Assembly (NCBI GenBank): GCA_903863935.1 | Contig: CAIPDV010000081.1 | Span: 1 to 64,000, forward strand | Length of the DNA stretch: 64,000 bases | Direction: 5' to 3' | Source of the DNA: an uncultured Bacteroidota bacterium | GTDB lineage: Bacteria; Bacteroidota; Bacteroidia; JABEUT01 | Translations under genes and position numbers: made by a program | In this document: one piece after another, positions 17,438-25,256 of the stretch | Numbering within the stretch: the stretch's first letter is position 1 | Layout: each line of letters begins with the position of its first letter | The notes under the pieces: generated by a model | Database searches by the model: none | Seen by the model: only the letters and a program-made list of their open reading frames with translations | Told to the model about the DNA's origin: nothing

Positions 17438-17510
17438 AATTTATAAGATTATTAGGTGAAATATCCTTAATTTTGTGGCTGAACGGAATAGAAATATGCT
17501 TTGTTGCGGG

Positions 17511-17518
17511 CAAAGATA
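17511..17518 (-). promoter_or_regulatory. -7 box for leucine dehydrogenase
   Basis: On the minus strand the sequence reads TATCTTTG, matching TAnnTTTG, 74 bp before the ATG. The gene-free stretch 17438-17769 holds this box and the family B palindrome; nothing else was recognised. Confidence 0.45.
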
Positions 17519-17643
17519 TTAAATATAAAACACACTTATAAATGACTTTTGGTAGTTTGATAGAAATAAAAAGAGTTGAAAGCAAAAATAGTATATAAAA
17601 TGAGTAGGTTTGCCCTGAAATACATGTGGTTAAATATTGTTAA

Positions 17644-17712
17644 AGAGATTGCTTCGTTCCTCGCAATGACGAACAGAGCGGAAATACGTCATTGCGAACG
17701 AAGCAATCTCTC
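17644..17712. repeat. Dispersed palindromic repeat, family B
   Basis: An inverted repeat with outer arms AGAGATTGCTTCGTTC and GAACGAAGCAATCTCT and inner arms CGCAATGACG and CGTCATTGCG, the left arm having three extra bases. A partial relative beginning CGTCATTGCGAGG is at 57916-57972. It lies just upstream of the ABC exporter gene. Confidence 0.8.
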
Positions 17713-17769
17713 CCAATTGGATGGTTCATTATATAGGAACAGCTCAGAAATTCAATTCTCAACTTTTAG

Positions 17770-19536
17770 ATGAAATCGTTAAAGTATTTAAATAAATATC
17801 TCTATAAATATCGCGTTCGATTGCTTTCCGGGCTGCTTTTCGTAGCTCTTTCGGCATGGTTAAAGGTATATTCGGTTGAGTTTTTGGCTGAAAGTATAAA
17901 TTGGGTTACCAAGAACATTTCCCAATCTCCCGGTTTTATGCCGGCTGCAATTAGCCATATTATGAAACTGGCATTTATTTTTTTCGGACTGACTTTGATA
18001 AGTGGCATCTTCCTTTTCTTAACCCGTCAAACCATTATTGTAACTTCCCGGCTTATTGAGTTCGATCTTAAAAATGAAGTTTTTGAACATTACCAGAAAT
18101 TAGATCTGGCTTTTTATAAGCGCAACAACACGGGCGACCTTATGAACCGCATAAGCGAGGATGTTGGTCAGGTGCGCAACTATTTTGGTCCGGCTATTAT
18201 GTATACTACCAACACCATTACAATGGTTACATTCACACTTATCTATATGTTTAAGGTAAACATGTCGTATACATTATGGGTGTTTTCTCCATTGCCAATT
18301 TTGTATTTGTCGGTTTACTATATAAGCAACTTAATAAATAATCGGAGCACTCAGGTTAAACAAAAGCTTTCCGACCTGTTCTCCAAAGCCCAGGAAAGTT
18401 TTTCCGGCATACGGGTTATCAAGTCGTACATGCTTGAAAAAACATTGGTAAAGGATTTCGAAACTGCCTGCCTTGAGTATAAAGAAAAAAATATGTTCCT
18501 TGTTAATGCGGAGGCTCTATTCCAGCCATTTATCATGTTTTTAATCGGTATCAGCCTTGTGCTCATTATTTATATCGGTGGAAAGGAAATGCTAGTGGGT
18601 AAGGTTTCGAGTGGCGAAGTATTGCAGTTTGTAATTTACGTAAATAATCTAACCATGCCTGTAGCCAGCGTGGGCTGGATTACATCACTGGTGCAAAGAG
18701 CCGCAGCATCACAGACACGTATAAATGAATTTTTGCAGACTGAACCTACTATTAAAGGCGACGATAAAAAAGAAGTGAAACTGGAAGGGGAACTGGAATT
18801 CTCAAATGTTTCTTTTGTGTATCCTGATACCGGAATAAAAGCGTTGACGGATGTTTCCTTTAAGGTTAAGACGCGGGAATCATTAGGTATTGTTGGTAAA
18901 ACGGGCAGTGGGAAATCTACGGTTGCGCAACTTATCTGTAGGTTGTATGACCCAACCTCCGGGGCCATTTATGCCGATGGAAACGACCTTAGGAATATTA
19001 CCCTTTCTTCGTTACGCAGCAAGGTTGGATATGTGCCACAGGAGGTATTCCTGTTTTCGGATACTATTGCAGGAAACATTTCATTTTCAACGGATGGACA
19101 TGGGGATGACTTGAAAAAGAAAGTAGAGCAAGCCGCTAAAGATGCAGCCATTTATGATAACATAATGGAATTTAATGAAGGCTTTGAAACATACGTAGGG
19201 GAGAGGGGTGTAACCCTTTCCGGCGGACAAAAGCAGCGGGTTTCTATAGCCCGTGCTATGCTTAAAGCTCCGAATATTTTGGTGCTTGATGATTGCCTCT
19301 CGGCAGTTGATACAAATACAGAACAGGAAATTCTATACAACCTTCAGAAATACATGGATGGCCGTACAACTGTAATTATAAGCCACCGGGTTTCATCTGT
19401 TAGAATGTGCGATAATATTTTAGTGCTCGAAAACGGACATGCGGTTGAATATGGCACCCACGATAAACTACTTGCTGCAAACGGCCGCTACCGCGAGATG
19501 TTTGAAATGCAGTTGGCGGAAGAGGTAACGGAGTAA
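17770..19536 (+). CDS. ABC exporter, fused permease and ATPase (MsbA-like)
   Basis: A 588-residue half-transporter of the type IV exporter family. An N-terminal six-helix permease occupies about residues 1-320. The C-terminal nucleotide-binding domain has Walker A GKTGSGKS (376-383), signature LSGGQKQR, Walker B ILVLDDCLSAVD and switch His in ISHRVSSV. The catalytic residue after Walker B is Asp-Cys where Asp-Glu is usual (LDDC), a change seen in heterodimeric or reduced-activity exporters. Relatives move lipid A-core, lipids or drugs. No partner half-transporter is adjacent, so the substrate remains open. Confidence 0.93.
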   Translation: MKSLKYLNKYLYKYRVRLLSGLLFVALSAWLKVYSVEFLAESINWVTKNISQSPGFMPAAISHIMKLAFIFFGLTLISGIFLFLTRQTIIVTSRLIEFDLKNEVFEHYQKLDLAFYKRNNTGDLMNRISEDVGQVRNYFGPAIMYTTNTITMVTFTLIYMFKVNMSYTLWVFSPLPILYLSVYYISNLINNRSTQVKQKLSDLFSKAQESFSGIRVIKSYMLEKTLVKDFETACLEYKEKNMFLVNAEALFQPFIMFLIGISLVLIIYIGGKEMLVGKVSSGEVLQFVIYVNNLTMPVASVGWITSLVQRAAASQTRINEFLQTEPTIKGDDKKEVKLEGELEFSNVSFVYPDTGIKALTDVSFKVKTRESLGIVGKTGSGKSTVAQLICRLYDPTSGAIYADGNDLRNITLSSLRSKVGYVPQEVFLFSDTIAGNISFSTDGHGDDLKKKVEQAAKDAAIYDNIMEFNEGFETYVGERGVTLSGGQKQRVSIARAMLKAPNILVLDDCLSAVDTNTEQEILYNLQKYMDGRTTVIISHRVSSVRMCDNILVLENGHAVEYGTHDKLLAANGRYREMFEMQLAEEVTE

Positions 19537-19544
19537 GTGCCTTT

Positions 19545-19610
19545 GTCATCCTGAGGTACGAAGGATCTGATTTTAAAACAGATTCTTCACTTCGTTCAGA
19601 ATGACAATCT
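19545..19610. repeat. Dispersed palindromic repeat, family A (solo copy)
   Basis: Begins GTCATCCTGAGGTACGAAGG, has a central AAAACAGATTC step and ends AATGACAATCT. It is the same element and orientation as at 5179-5247, and again lies between the 3' ends of convergent genes. Confidence 0.85.
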
Positions 19611-19661
19611 AATTGGGGCAAAATATGGTTCTAAATTATTCACAATTCACTTTTCACTCCC

Positions 19662-21704
19662 CTATATTCCAATCAAACTATGTATAAACGGATAGTTGCT
19701 GGCAAGGAACACCAGGAATAATAAGATTGCTGTCAAGCCGCAAATCCATTCGGCAAGCACTAAGCCAAACAAACCTACACGAAGATTGAAAAATGTAATG
19801 GGCAAGCGTGGATCAACGAACACAAGGCAACTGAACCAAAAGCATCTCATAAAATCGCGGAAGCGGTTGAATGATTTATACACCTTTAAGGTATCATAAC
19901 TGGCCAATGCCGCAGCATCTTTGTTATACATCGAATTCAGGTAATCAATAACTGCTTCGCGGTGCTTAAAATAATAAATTGAGCTGAAGGTTAGTATAAC
20001 TAACAAAACCCACATCCCGAATCTCCATTCTCCTTTGTACCCTGTTGAAACGGTTGCTTCCAGGAATCCTCCCAATGCCCAGTGGAAAGTACTTGACATA
20101 AAATCACCAAACCCATCCGGGTGTGCCATGTGTGCCGAATAATAGCTTCTTGCCCATAGTGCTTTTTCATGTTCATAGCGGGCTTTCAGGGAGGTTACTA
20201 ATTCATCATTGGTGAATTTTTTAGCTGAATAATCTTTTATAAGGTTATAGTAATTGGTGTTGTCTTCCAGAAAGTCGGTGCTGGAATCAAAATAGTCATG
20301 CACCAGCGGATGTATCTTTATTTTCTGAAGGAACACTCCAAGTTTTAGTGCCTCGGGTGAAAAGGTTTTAAAAGCGGCATAAATGATGCCATCATTCCCC
20401 GGGAAGGTAATATCTTCCAGTGCCTGCTTGCCTTTAAAATCGGCAGAATACGCAAAACTGCAATCGGTTGCATCAACGCATTTTTCAATGGTAACATCTT
20501 CAAAACTGCAATCGGACATATTGGTATTGGCAAGGTCGAGGCACTTTATTTTTGTGTCGCTAACTTTCACATTGTACACAATACGGTCATTGTGGGCAAA
20601 GTCCTCAATGCTGTCGTCATCCAGTTCGTATTCTTTGGTGTATTTATTTTCCAGGAAATCGGAATACCAGTCGGTGTAATCATCAAGACGGTAGAAATAA
20701 TCCGTACCTGAATAAGAAAGCCTGAACTTTTTGGAGATAAAATCCGGAACACTTCTTCCGAATGAGAAAACATCATTTATTTTACATTGTGAAATATTGA
20801 AATGAGCCCTGTCGGAGTTGGTGGCAGTAAAAATGTAAGGTCCTGTGAATTTGCAAAAATTGAAATTGAAAAAGCTTTGCCAGTTGCCCAGTTCCGGTGA
20901 GCTGTAGAGATAGCACATGCCACTAAACTCGCAGTTGTTAATAAGCGAAGCAGTTTTACTTAGCAGTTGTCCGGCTAATACGAAATCTTTCTTAAAATCG
21001 CAGTCAGCAATTTCAATTCCCTCGGTAAAGGTGCAGTTCACCATTATCACATCTTCCTTAAACTCCATCCTCTTTTTTTTGCGCGCATCTTCCTCATAAA
21101 TGTCGGTCATAGTGTCAGCAACAATGGGTCCGAAAACGCAGTTGTTAAAAACAATTGGCTTGCTGAAGGGAACACTTTCAGTGCTCTTTTTCCTATGCCT
21201 TACTGCAGGATGTTTTTGCACTGCTACAGTTTTTTTAGGTGCTTCAACTTTTTGTTTTGCTCCTATTTTATGTTTTGCCGCTTTCTCTGTTTTAACTACC
21301 GGTGGAGGCGGAGCGGTAACGGGTTCATCTGAATAAACCTGAACATCGGTAAAATCTTTAAATGAGAGGGTCATATCGGCCATGAAACACTCCCTGATGG
21401 TGTCGCCACTACGAAGCCGTTTTACTAATTCTGCCTTATCAGTCAGATATTCCAGCATAATATCTTTCGATGTATCGTAAAGGTTGTAAGTATGAAATGC
21501 GATCTTTCCTTCAACTACAGTATATTTATTGTTTGTCCTTAAAGTGTAGTAAAGTTTATTATTGAACCGTGCAATAAGGGTATCGCCCATTTCCCGCGCC
21601 TGAAGAATAGCTTTGTTCTTGAGCGATTGCACTTGCAGTTTTGGTACAAAACAGATAAGTACAAGAATTAGTAATCCGAGATATTTTACTTTGCGCATTT
21701 TCAT
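19662..21704 (-). CDS. Pentapeptide-like repeat protein with C-terminal membrane domain
   Basis: A 680-residue envelope protein from the ATG at 21704, which gives a signal peptide or N-terminal anchor (MRKVKYLGLLILVLICFVP). A Pro/Lys/Ala-rich linker (about residues 125-175) is followed by degenerate pentapeptide-like strands (FNNCVFGPI, VNCTFTEGIEIADCDF, INNCEFSGMCYL, FNFCKFTGPYIF, LANTNMSDCSFEDVTIEKC). The C-terminal quarter has three hydrophobic helices (near WVLLVILTFSSIYYF, FMRCFWFSCLVFV and LTAILLFLVFLASNYPF). Some pentapeptide proteins carry ion-channel domains at this place, but I see no selectivity-filter motif. Function is unknown. Confidence 0.75.
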   Translation of the reverse strand: MKMRKVKYLGLLILVLICFVPKLQVQSLKNKAILQAREMGDTLIARFNNKLYYTLRTNNKYTVVEGKIAFHTYNLYDTSKDIMLEYLTDKAELVKRLRSGDTIRECFMADMTLSFKDFTDVQVYSDEPVTAPPPPVVKTEKAAKHKIGAKQKVEAPKKTVAVQKHPAVRHRKKSTESVPFSKPIVFNNCVFGPIVADTMTDIYEEDARKKKRMEFKEDVIMVNCTFTEGIEIADCDFKKDFVLAGQLLSKTASLINNCEFSGMCYLYSSPELGNWQSFFNFNFCKFTGPYIFTATNSDRAHFNISQCKINDVFSFGRSVPDFISKKFRLSYSGTDYFYRLDDYTDWYSDFLENKYTKEYELDDDSIEDFAHNDRIVYNVKVSDTKIKCLDLANTNMSDCSFEDVTIEKCVDATDCSFAYSADFKGKQALEDITFPGNDGIIYAAFKTFSPEALKLGVFLQKIKIHPLVHDYFDSSTDFLEDNTNYYNLIKDYSAKKFTNDELVTSLKARYEHEKALWARSYYSAHMAHPDGFGDFMSSTFHWALGGFLEATVSTGYKGEWRFGMWVLLVILTFSSIYYFKHREAVIDYLNSMYNKDAAALASYDTLKVYKSFNRFRDFMRCFWFSCLVFVDPRLPITFFNLRVGLFGLVLAEWICGLTAILLFLVFLASNYPFIHSLIGI

Positions 21705-21836
21705 ATAATTGGGGTTTGAAAGGGACAAATTTAGCAGGATAGAGCGAATATATCCATTTAAAGTCATTAATGTATTTCATGGTGATATTTTTTGGGGAGC
21801 ATTCAATTCACAGGTAATGTGTTTGCAGCTATATAT

Positions 21837-21844
21837 TATCTTTG
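21837..21844 (+). promoter_or_regulatory. -7 box for the small membrane protein/SPOR operon
   Basis: TATCTTTG matches TAnnTTTG and lies 19 bp before the ATG at 21864. This supports that start rather than an upstream TTG at 21792, which would place the box inside the gene. Confidence 0.5.
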
Positions 21845-21863
21845 TGGCTTATTATATAATTCC

Positions 21864-22052
21864 ATGTCTTTCCATCTCATCCGAAATAGAACCCAGAACA
21901 TTGCTGTGAAAGGCTTTATGATAAGTGCGGTAGTTTGTGCGGCATTGGCTGTTTTTAAAGTTTTGTTTATTGATCTTACTGCGCCGTTTCTTCTTATCTG
22001 GGTAATGGTATGGATAATAGGGGCAAGTATGAATTCCAAATCTTCATCATGA
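21864..22052 (+). CDS. Small two-helix membrane protein
   Basis: A 62-residue protein (MSFHLIRNRTQNIAVKGF at the start) with two hydrophobic segments, VVCAALAVFKVLFI and FLLIWVMVWIIGA. Its stop overlaps the start of the next gene as ATGA (22049-22052), the usual sign of translational coupling. That overlap and the -7 box at 21837 are the reasons to believe so short a gene. A TTG at 21792 would add 24 residues. No family is recognised. Its coupling to a SPOR protein suggests a role at the envelope or division site (inference). Confidence 0.6.
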   Translation: MSFHLIRNRTQNIAVKGFMISAVVCAALAVFKVLFIDLTAPFLLIWVMVWIIGASMNSKSSS

Positions 22053-22582
22053 GTTTAAGGATATATGTTTTGGTTGGTTTTGTTTGCCTCAGTTCAATGG
22101 CTGGGTTTGCTCAGGTAACGCCTGTTGCAAGAGATACTTCTAAAAAAAGCATTGCTGTTTCTGATACTTCAAAACACGGAGGTATTATTAAAGATACTTC
22201 GAAAACAGCCCCTGTAATAGTTATTGCTCCTACACCTCCGGCTCCCGATTCCAATATAAGGGTTGATGCTCCTTCGGTGGTTAGGAACACGATACAAAAA
22301 GTGTACGATTACCAACGTTATTCGCATGGTGCTTCTCCGGGTTTCCGCGTGCAAATTGACTTTAGCCAGGACCGGAATGCTGTGAATAAAACCAAAAATG
22401 ATTTTTCGGGTAAGTACCCCGGAATGTCGTCCTATGTTTCATACAAGCAGCCTTACTTCCGCGTGAGTGTTGGCGATTTCCGGAACAGGCTTGAAGCAGT
22501 TCGTTTCCTGAATACCGTGAAAAAGGATTATCCCGCCGCCTTTTTGGTGACCGACAGGATTTCATTACCTCCACTTCAATAA
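22049..22582 (+). CDS. SPOR domain secreted protein
   Basis: A 177-residue exported protein. The signal peptide MSLRIYVLVGFVCLSSMAGF is followed by a low-complexity linker with three DTSK words and Pro-rich VIAPTPPAPDS. The C-terminal SPOR domain carries FRVQIDFSQDRNAV, YVSYKQPYFRVSVGDF and RFLNTVKKDYPAAFLV. SPOR domains bind peptidoglycan stripped of stem peptides at septa. It overlaps the small membrane protein gene by 4 bp and precedes murQ by 14 bp, so both partner genes touch peptidoglycan metabolism or the envelope. Confidence 0.88.
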   Translation: MSLRIYVLVGFVCLSSMAGFAQVTPVARDTSKKSIAVSDTSKHGGIIKDTSKTAPVIVIAPTPPAPDSNIRVDAPSVVRNTIQKVYDYQRYSHGASPGFRVQIDFSQDRNAVNKTKNDFSGKYPGMSSYVSYKQPYFRVSVGDFRNRLEAVRFLNTVKKDYPAAFLVTDRISLPPLQ

Positions 22583-22596
22583 TAGAGTATACTGTC

Positions 22597-23418
22597 ATGA
22601 AGAAAAGCTCTCTCCCGCTGACAGAAACTACTTCGCATTACGACAACCTCGAAAAGATGAAGGTGCGTGAACTCCTTGCCAGTATTAATAATGAGGATAA
22701 ATCAGTGCCGATTGCAGTGGAAAAAGTGATACCTGCTATTGAGCGATTAGTAATTAGTATTGTTTCTAAAATGAAAGTTGGAGGCAGGCTGTTTTACATG
22801 GGTGCCGGCACCAGCGGAAGGTTGGGAATTGTGGATGCTTCGGAGTGTCCTCCTACTTTTGGTGTTCCGCAGGGGCAGGTTATCGGGCTTATTGCAGGTG
22901 GCGATTCTGCCATTCGCAAAGCTGTTGAGTTTGCCGAGGATGATACAAAGCAAGGCTGGAAAGACCTTCAGAAATATAAGATTTCAAAAAAGGATGTGGT
23001 TGTAGGCATTGCTGCTTCGGGCACCACTCCCTATGTTATAGGTGCACTGGAACAATGCAGAAAAAACAAGATTCTTACTGGTTCAATATGTTGTTCAAAA
23101 AAATCGCCGTTGTCAGTCGTATCTGATAACCCTATAGAGGTGCTTACCGGGCCTGAGTTTGTAACGGGAAGCACACGAATGAAAGCGGGTACGGCTCAAA
23201 AATTAGTATTGAATATGATATCTACAAGCGTGATGATACAACTTGGCAGAGTGAAAGGCAACCGGATGGTGGATATGCAATTATCGAACAATAAACTGGT
23301 GAAACGCGGCACAAGGATGATGGTAAGCGAACTTGGCATATCTCCTGAAAAAGCGGAAAAATTGTTGTTACAGGAAGGTAGCGTACGTAAAGCTATAATA
23401 AATTTTAAAAAAATATAA
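22597..23418 (+). CDS. murQ: N-acetylmuramic acid 6-phosphate etherase
   Basis: A 273-residue SIS-domain enzyme that cleaves the lactyl ether of MurNAc-6-phosphate, yielding GlcNAc-6-phosphate and D-lactate in cell-wall recycling. Key segments are GRLFYMGAGTSGRLGIVDAS followed by ECPPTFGV (substrate binding and catalytic Glu), GGDSAIRKAVEFAEDD, AASGTTPYVIGAL and EFVTGSTRMKAGTAQKLVLN. It is somewhat shorter than the about 300 residues of E. coli MurQ, ending after the C-terminal helical region begins. No murK or PTS gene is nearby. A methyltransferase gene follows after 1 bp. Confidence 0.94.
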   Translation: MKKSSLPLTETTSHYDNLEKMKVRELLASINNEDKSVPIAVEKVIPAIERLVISIVSKMKVGGRLFYMGAGTSGRLGIVDASECPPTFGVPQGQVIGLIAGGDSAIRKAVEFAEDDTKQGWKDLQKYKISKKDVVVGIAASGTTPYVIGALEQCRKNKILTGSICCSKKSPLSVVSDNPIEVLTGPEFVTGSTRMKAGTAQKLVLNMISTSVMIQLGRVKGNRMVDMQLSNNKLVKRGTRMMVSELGISPEKAEKLLLQEGSVRKAIINFKKI

Positions 23419-23419
23419 A

Positions 23420-24178
23420 ATGCTTTCCAAAGCTCAGATAAAATTGGTAAAGTCGCTCCATCTGAAAAAGAACAGGGACCAGATGAACCTGTTTGTTGCA
23501 GAAGGAAAAAAGATGGTTGATGAAATGCTCGACTCACCAAGGATTGAAGTAGTGCATGTGTATGGAACAGGAAATTATTTCGGAAACAAACCCTTTACGC
23601 TTGTTACCGACGACGAGATGAAAAAGCTAAGTGCATTAACCACTCCTCAAAGTATTCTGGCGGTATGCCGTATACCTGCTGAAGCCAATGGATTGCCGGA
23701 TTTACAAAAAGAGTTCGTTCTTGTTTTGGATGATATTCGTGACCCGGGGAATTTGGGGGCTATTATACGAATTGCAGATTGGTTCGGTATTCAATACATT
23801 TTTTGTACGGCAGAATGTGTAGATGCATATAACCCCAAGGCAGTTCAGGCAAGTATGGGCTCCATAGCCAGGATTAATGTGGATTATAAAAACCTGCGAA
23901 ATATTTTGCAGGATTGCAGAGATAAAAATATACCTGTTTATGGCGCAAAGCTTGACGGAGCCAATATTCTGAATGAAAACTTATCCTCTACTGGAGTATT
24001 AATAATAGGGAATGAATCGAATGGTATCTCCCCGGAATTGGGTAACTATTTAACACATTCCATAAAAATACCTTCCTATCGTATGCCCGGAAAAGACACC
24101 GGAGCTGAATCGCTTAATGCTGCTATGGCGACTGCAATTCTTTGCGCTGAGTTTAGAAGAACAGCACTGAAAGGCTGA
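23420..24178 (+). CDS. TrmH/SpoU family RNA 2'-O-methyltransferase
   Basis: A 252-residue SPOUT methyltransferase. The N-terminal substrate-binding domain has VKSLHLKKNRDQMNLFVAEG. The knotted catalytic domain carries the three SpoU motifs: LDDIRDPGNLGAIIRIADWF, IIGNESNGIS, and IPSYRMPGKDTGAESLNAAM. Relatives use SAM to methylate ribose 2'-OH in 23S rRNA or tRNA. Motif 3 is slightly expanded compared with the usual IPM-x-G-x-x-ESLN (YRMPGKDTGAESLN). The RNA target cannot be set from sequence. Confidence 0.93.
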   Translation: MLSKAQIKLVKSLHLKKNRDQMNLFVAEGKKMVDEMLDSPRIEVVHVYGTGNYFGNKPFTLVTDDEMKKLSALTTPQSILAVCRIPAEANGLPDLQKEFVLVLDDIRDPGNLGAIIRIADWFGIQYIFCTAECVDAYNPKAVQASMGSIARINVDYKNLRNILQDCRDKNIPVYGAKLDGANILNENLSSTGVLIIGNESNGISPELGNYLTHSIKIPSYRMPGKDTGAESLNAAMATAILCAEFRRTALKG

Positions 24179-24179
24179 A

Positions 24180-25256
24180 ATGAAAATGAAACGGTTTCTT
24201 AAAATTTTACTTCTGTTGCTCTTCCCTATGGTCGTTTCGGCCCAACTGGATAAGATGAGATTTGGTACTTCTTTGGGTGAAGTTAAAAGGATTTTTCCAG
24301 GACTTAAGCCAGATGTTTCAGCTATGAGCTCGATCATTTATACCGATGAAACCCTTGAGTATATTGATGGGCACACTACGTATACGCTTATCAGGGATAC
24401 AGTATGCACCTATGATTTCCAATCGAAGATAATGAAAGGGCCATGTTATTATTATCCTCATGCCGACTCATCGGAATACAATCATTTGATGAAAGGAACT
24501 CTGTCATTATACAATCACTTCACATCCTTATATGGAAGCCCTTCGTTTTTTTACGGGCAACCTATCGGGAAGAAGGATAGTAACGAAGAGAAGGTGACAT
24601 TTTTTATTGCGAAATGGGTAAAAGGAAATAACTTGTTAAGCATTGAAATATCCCGTCCAGGGCATAATAAACGCTTCGTGATGAATGGACCACCGCCAAC
24701 ACAAGAGGAAATGAAAGAAGGTTGCAATTATGTTTTGGAAGTTATATCCATTGGAACCGGAAAAGAATTCAGTGAAGGACATGACAACGGAATAACCGGA
24801 GCACAATTCAAAAAGTTGCACCCTTTGATTGCCTCACAGGTTGTGGAACCTGCAAATTCCTGGATGGCTGAAGATACCCTAACTACTGAAAATGGAACCT
24901 GGAGATTTGATTTTGATAATCGAGGAATAACATCTTTGGGGCTTGATATATTTGGAGGGCCTGAATATTCGGACAAAAGCGATGAGGTCTATTTAAAAAT
25001 GAGAAAACGTGTTTTGGTACTTTTTCAGGAAGCTCAAATATTATATGGAAAGCCGGATTCAACATCTAATACAATGCCTGAAAAGTATAAACAGGAAAAC
25101 AGAAAACTTTATCACTACACAACCTATTTCAATGCTAAATGGAAATTAAAAGATAAAAAATTATTTATAATATTCGATAAACGGGAAGGCGGCAAGCAAT
25201 TTGAGCCTGTCTTTCATTTAGAGGCCTATTGCGGGAAGCCGGTGAGTGAAGAGTGA
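24180..25256 (+). CDS. Secreted hypothetical protein with internal duplication
   Basis: A 358-residue protein with signal peptide MKMKRFLKILLLLLFPMVVS. It appears to be two related halves: MRFGTSLGEVKRIFPGL against GITGAQFKKLHPLIAS; LYNHFTSLYGSPSFFYG against LFQEAQILYGKPDSTSN; FFIAKWVKGNNLLSIEI against YFNAKWKLKDKKLFIIF. Each half would be a small alpha/beta domain of about 160 residues. I do not recognise the family. It follows the TrmH-type gene after 1 bp and meets the oppositely directed membrane-protein gene with no gap between stop codons. Confidence 0.75.
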   Translation: MKMKRFLKILLLLLFPMVVSAQLDKMRFGTSLGEVKRIFPGLKPDVSAMSSIIYTDETLEYIDGHTTYTLIRDTVCTYDFQSKIMKGPCYYYPHADSSEYNHLMKGTLSLYNHFTSLYGSPSFFYGQPIGKKDSNEEKVTFFIAKWVKGNNLLSIEISRPGHNKRFVMNGPPPTQEEMKEGCNYVLEVISIGTGKEFSEGHDNGITGAQFKKLHPLIASQVVEPANSWMAEDTLTTENGTWRFDFDNRGITSLGLDIFGGPEYSDKSDEVYLKMRKRVLVLFQEAQILYGKPDSTSNTMPEKYKQENRKLYHYTTYFNAKWKLKDKKLFIIFDKREGGKQFEPVFHLEAYCGKPVSEE

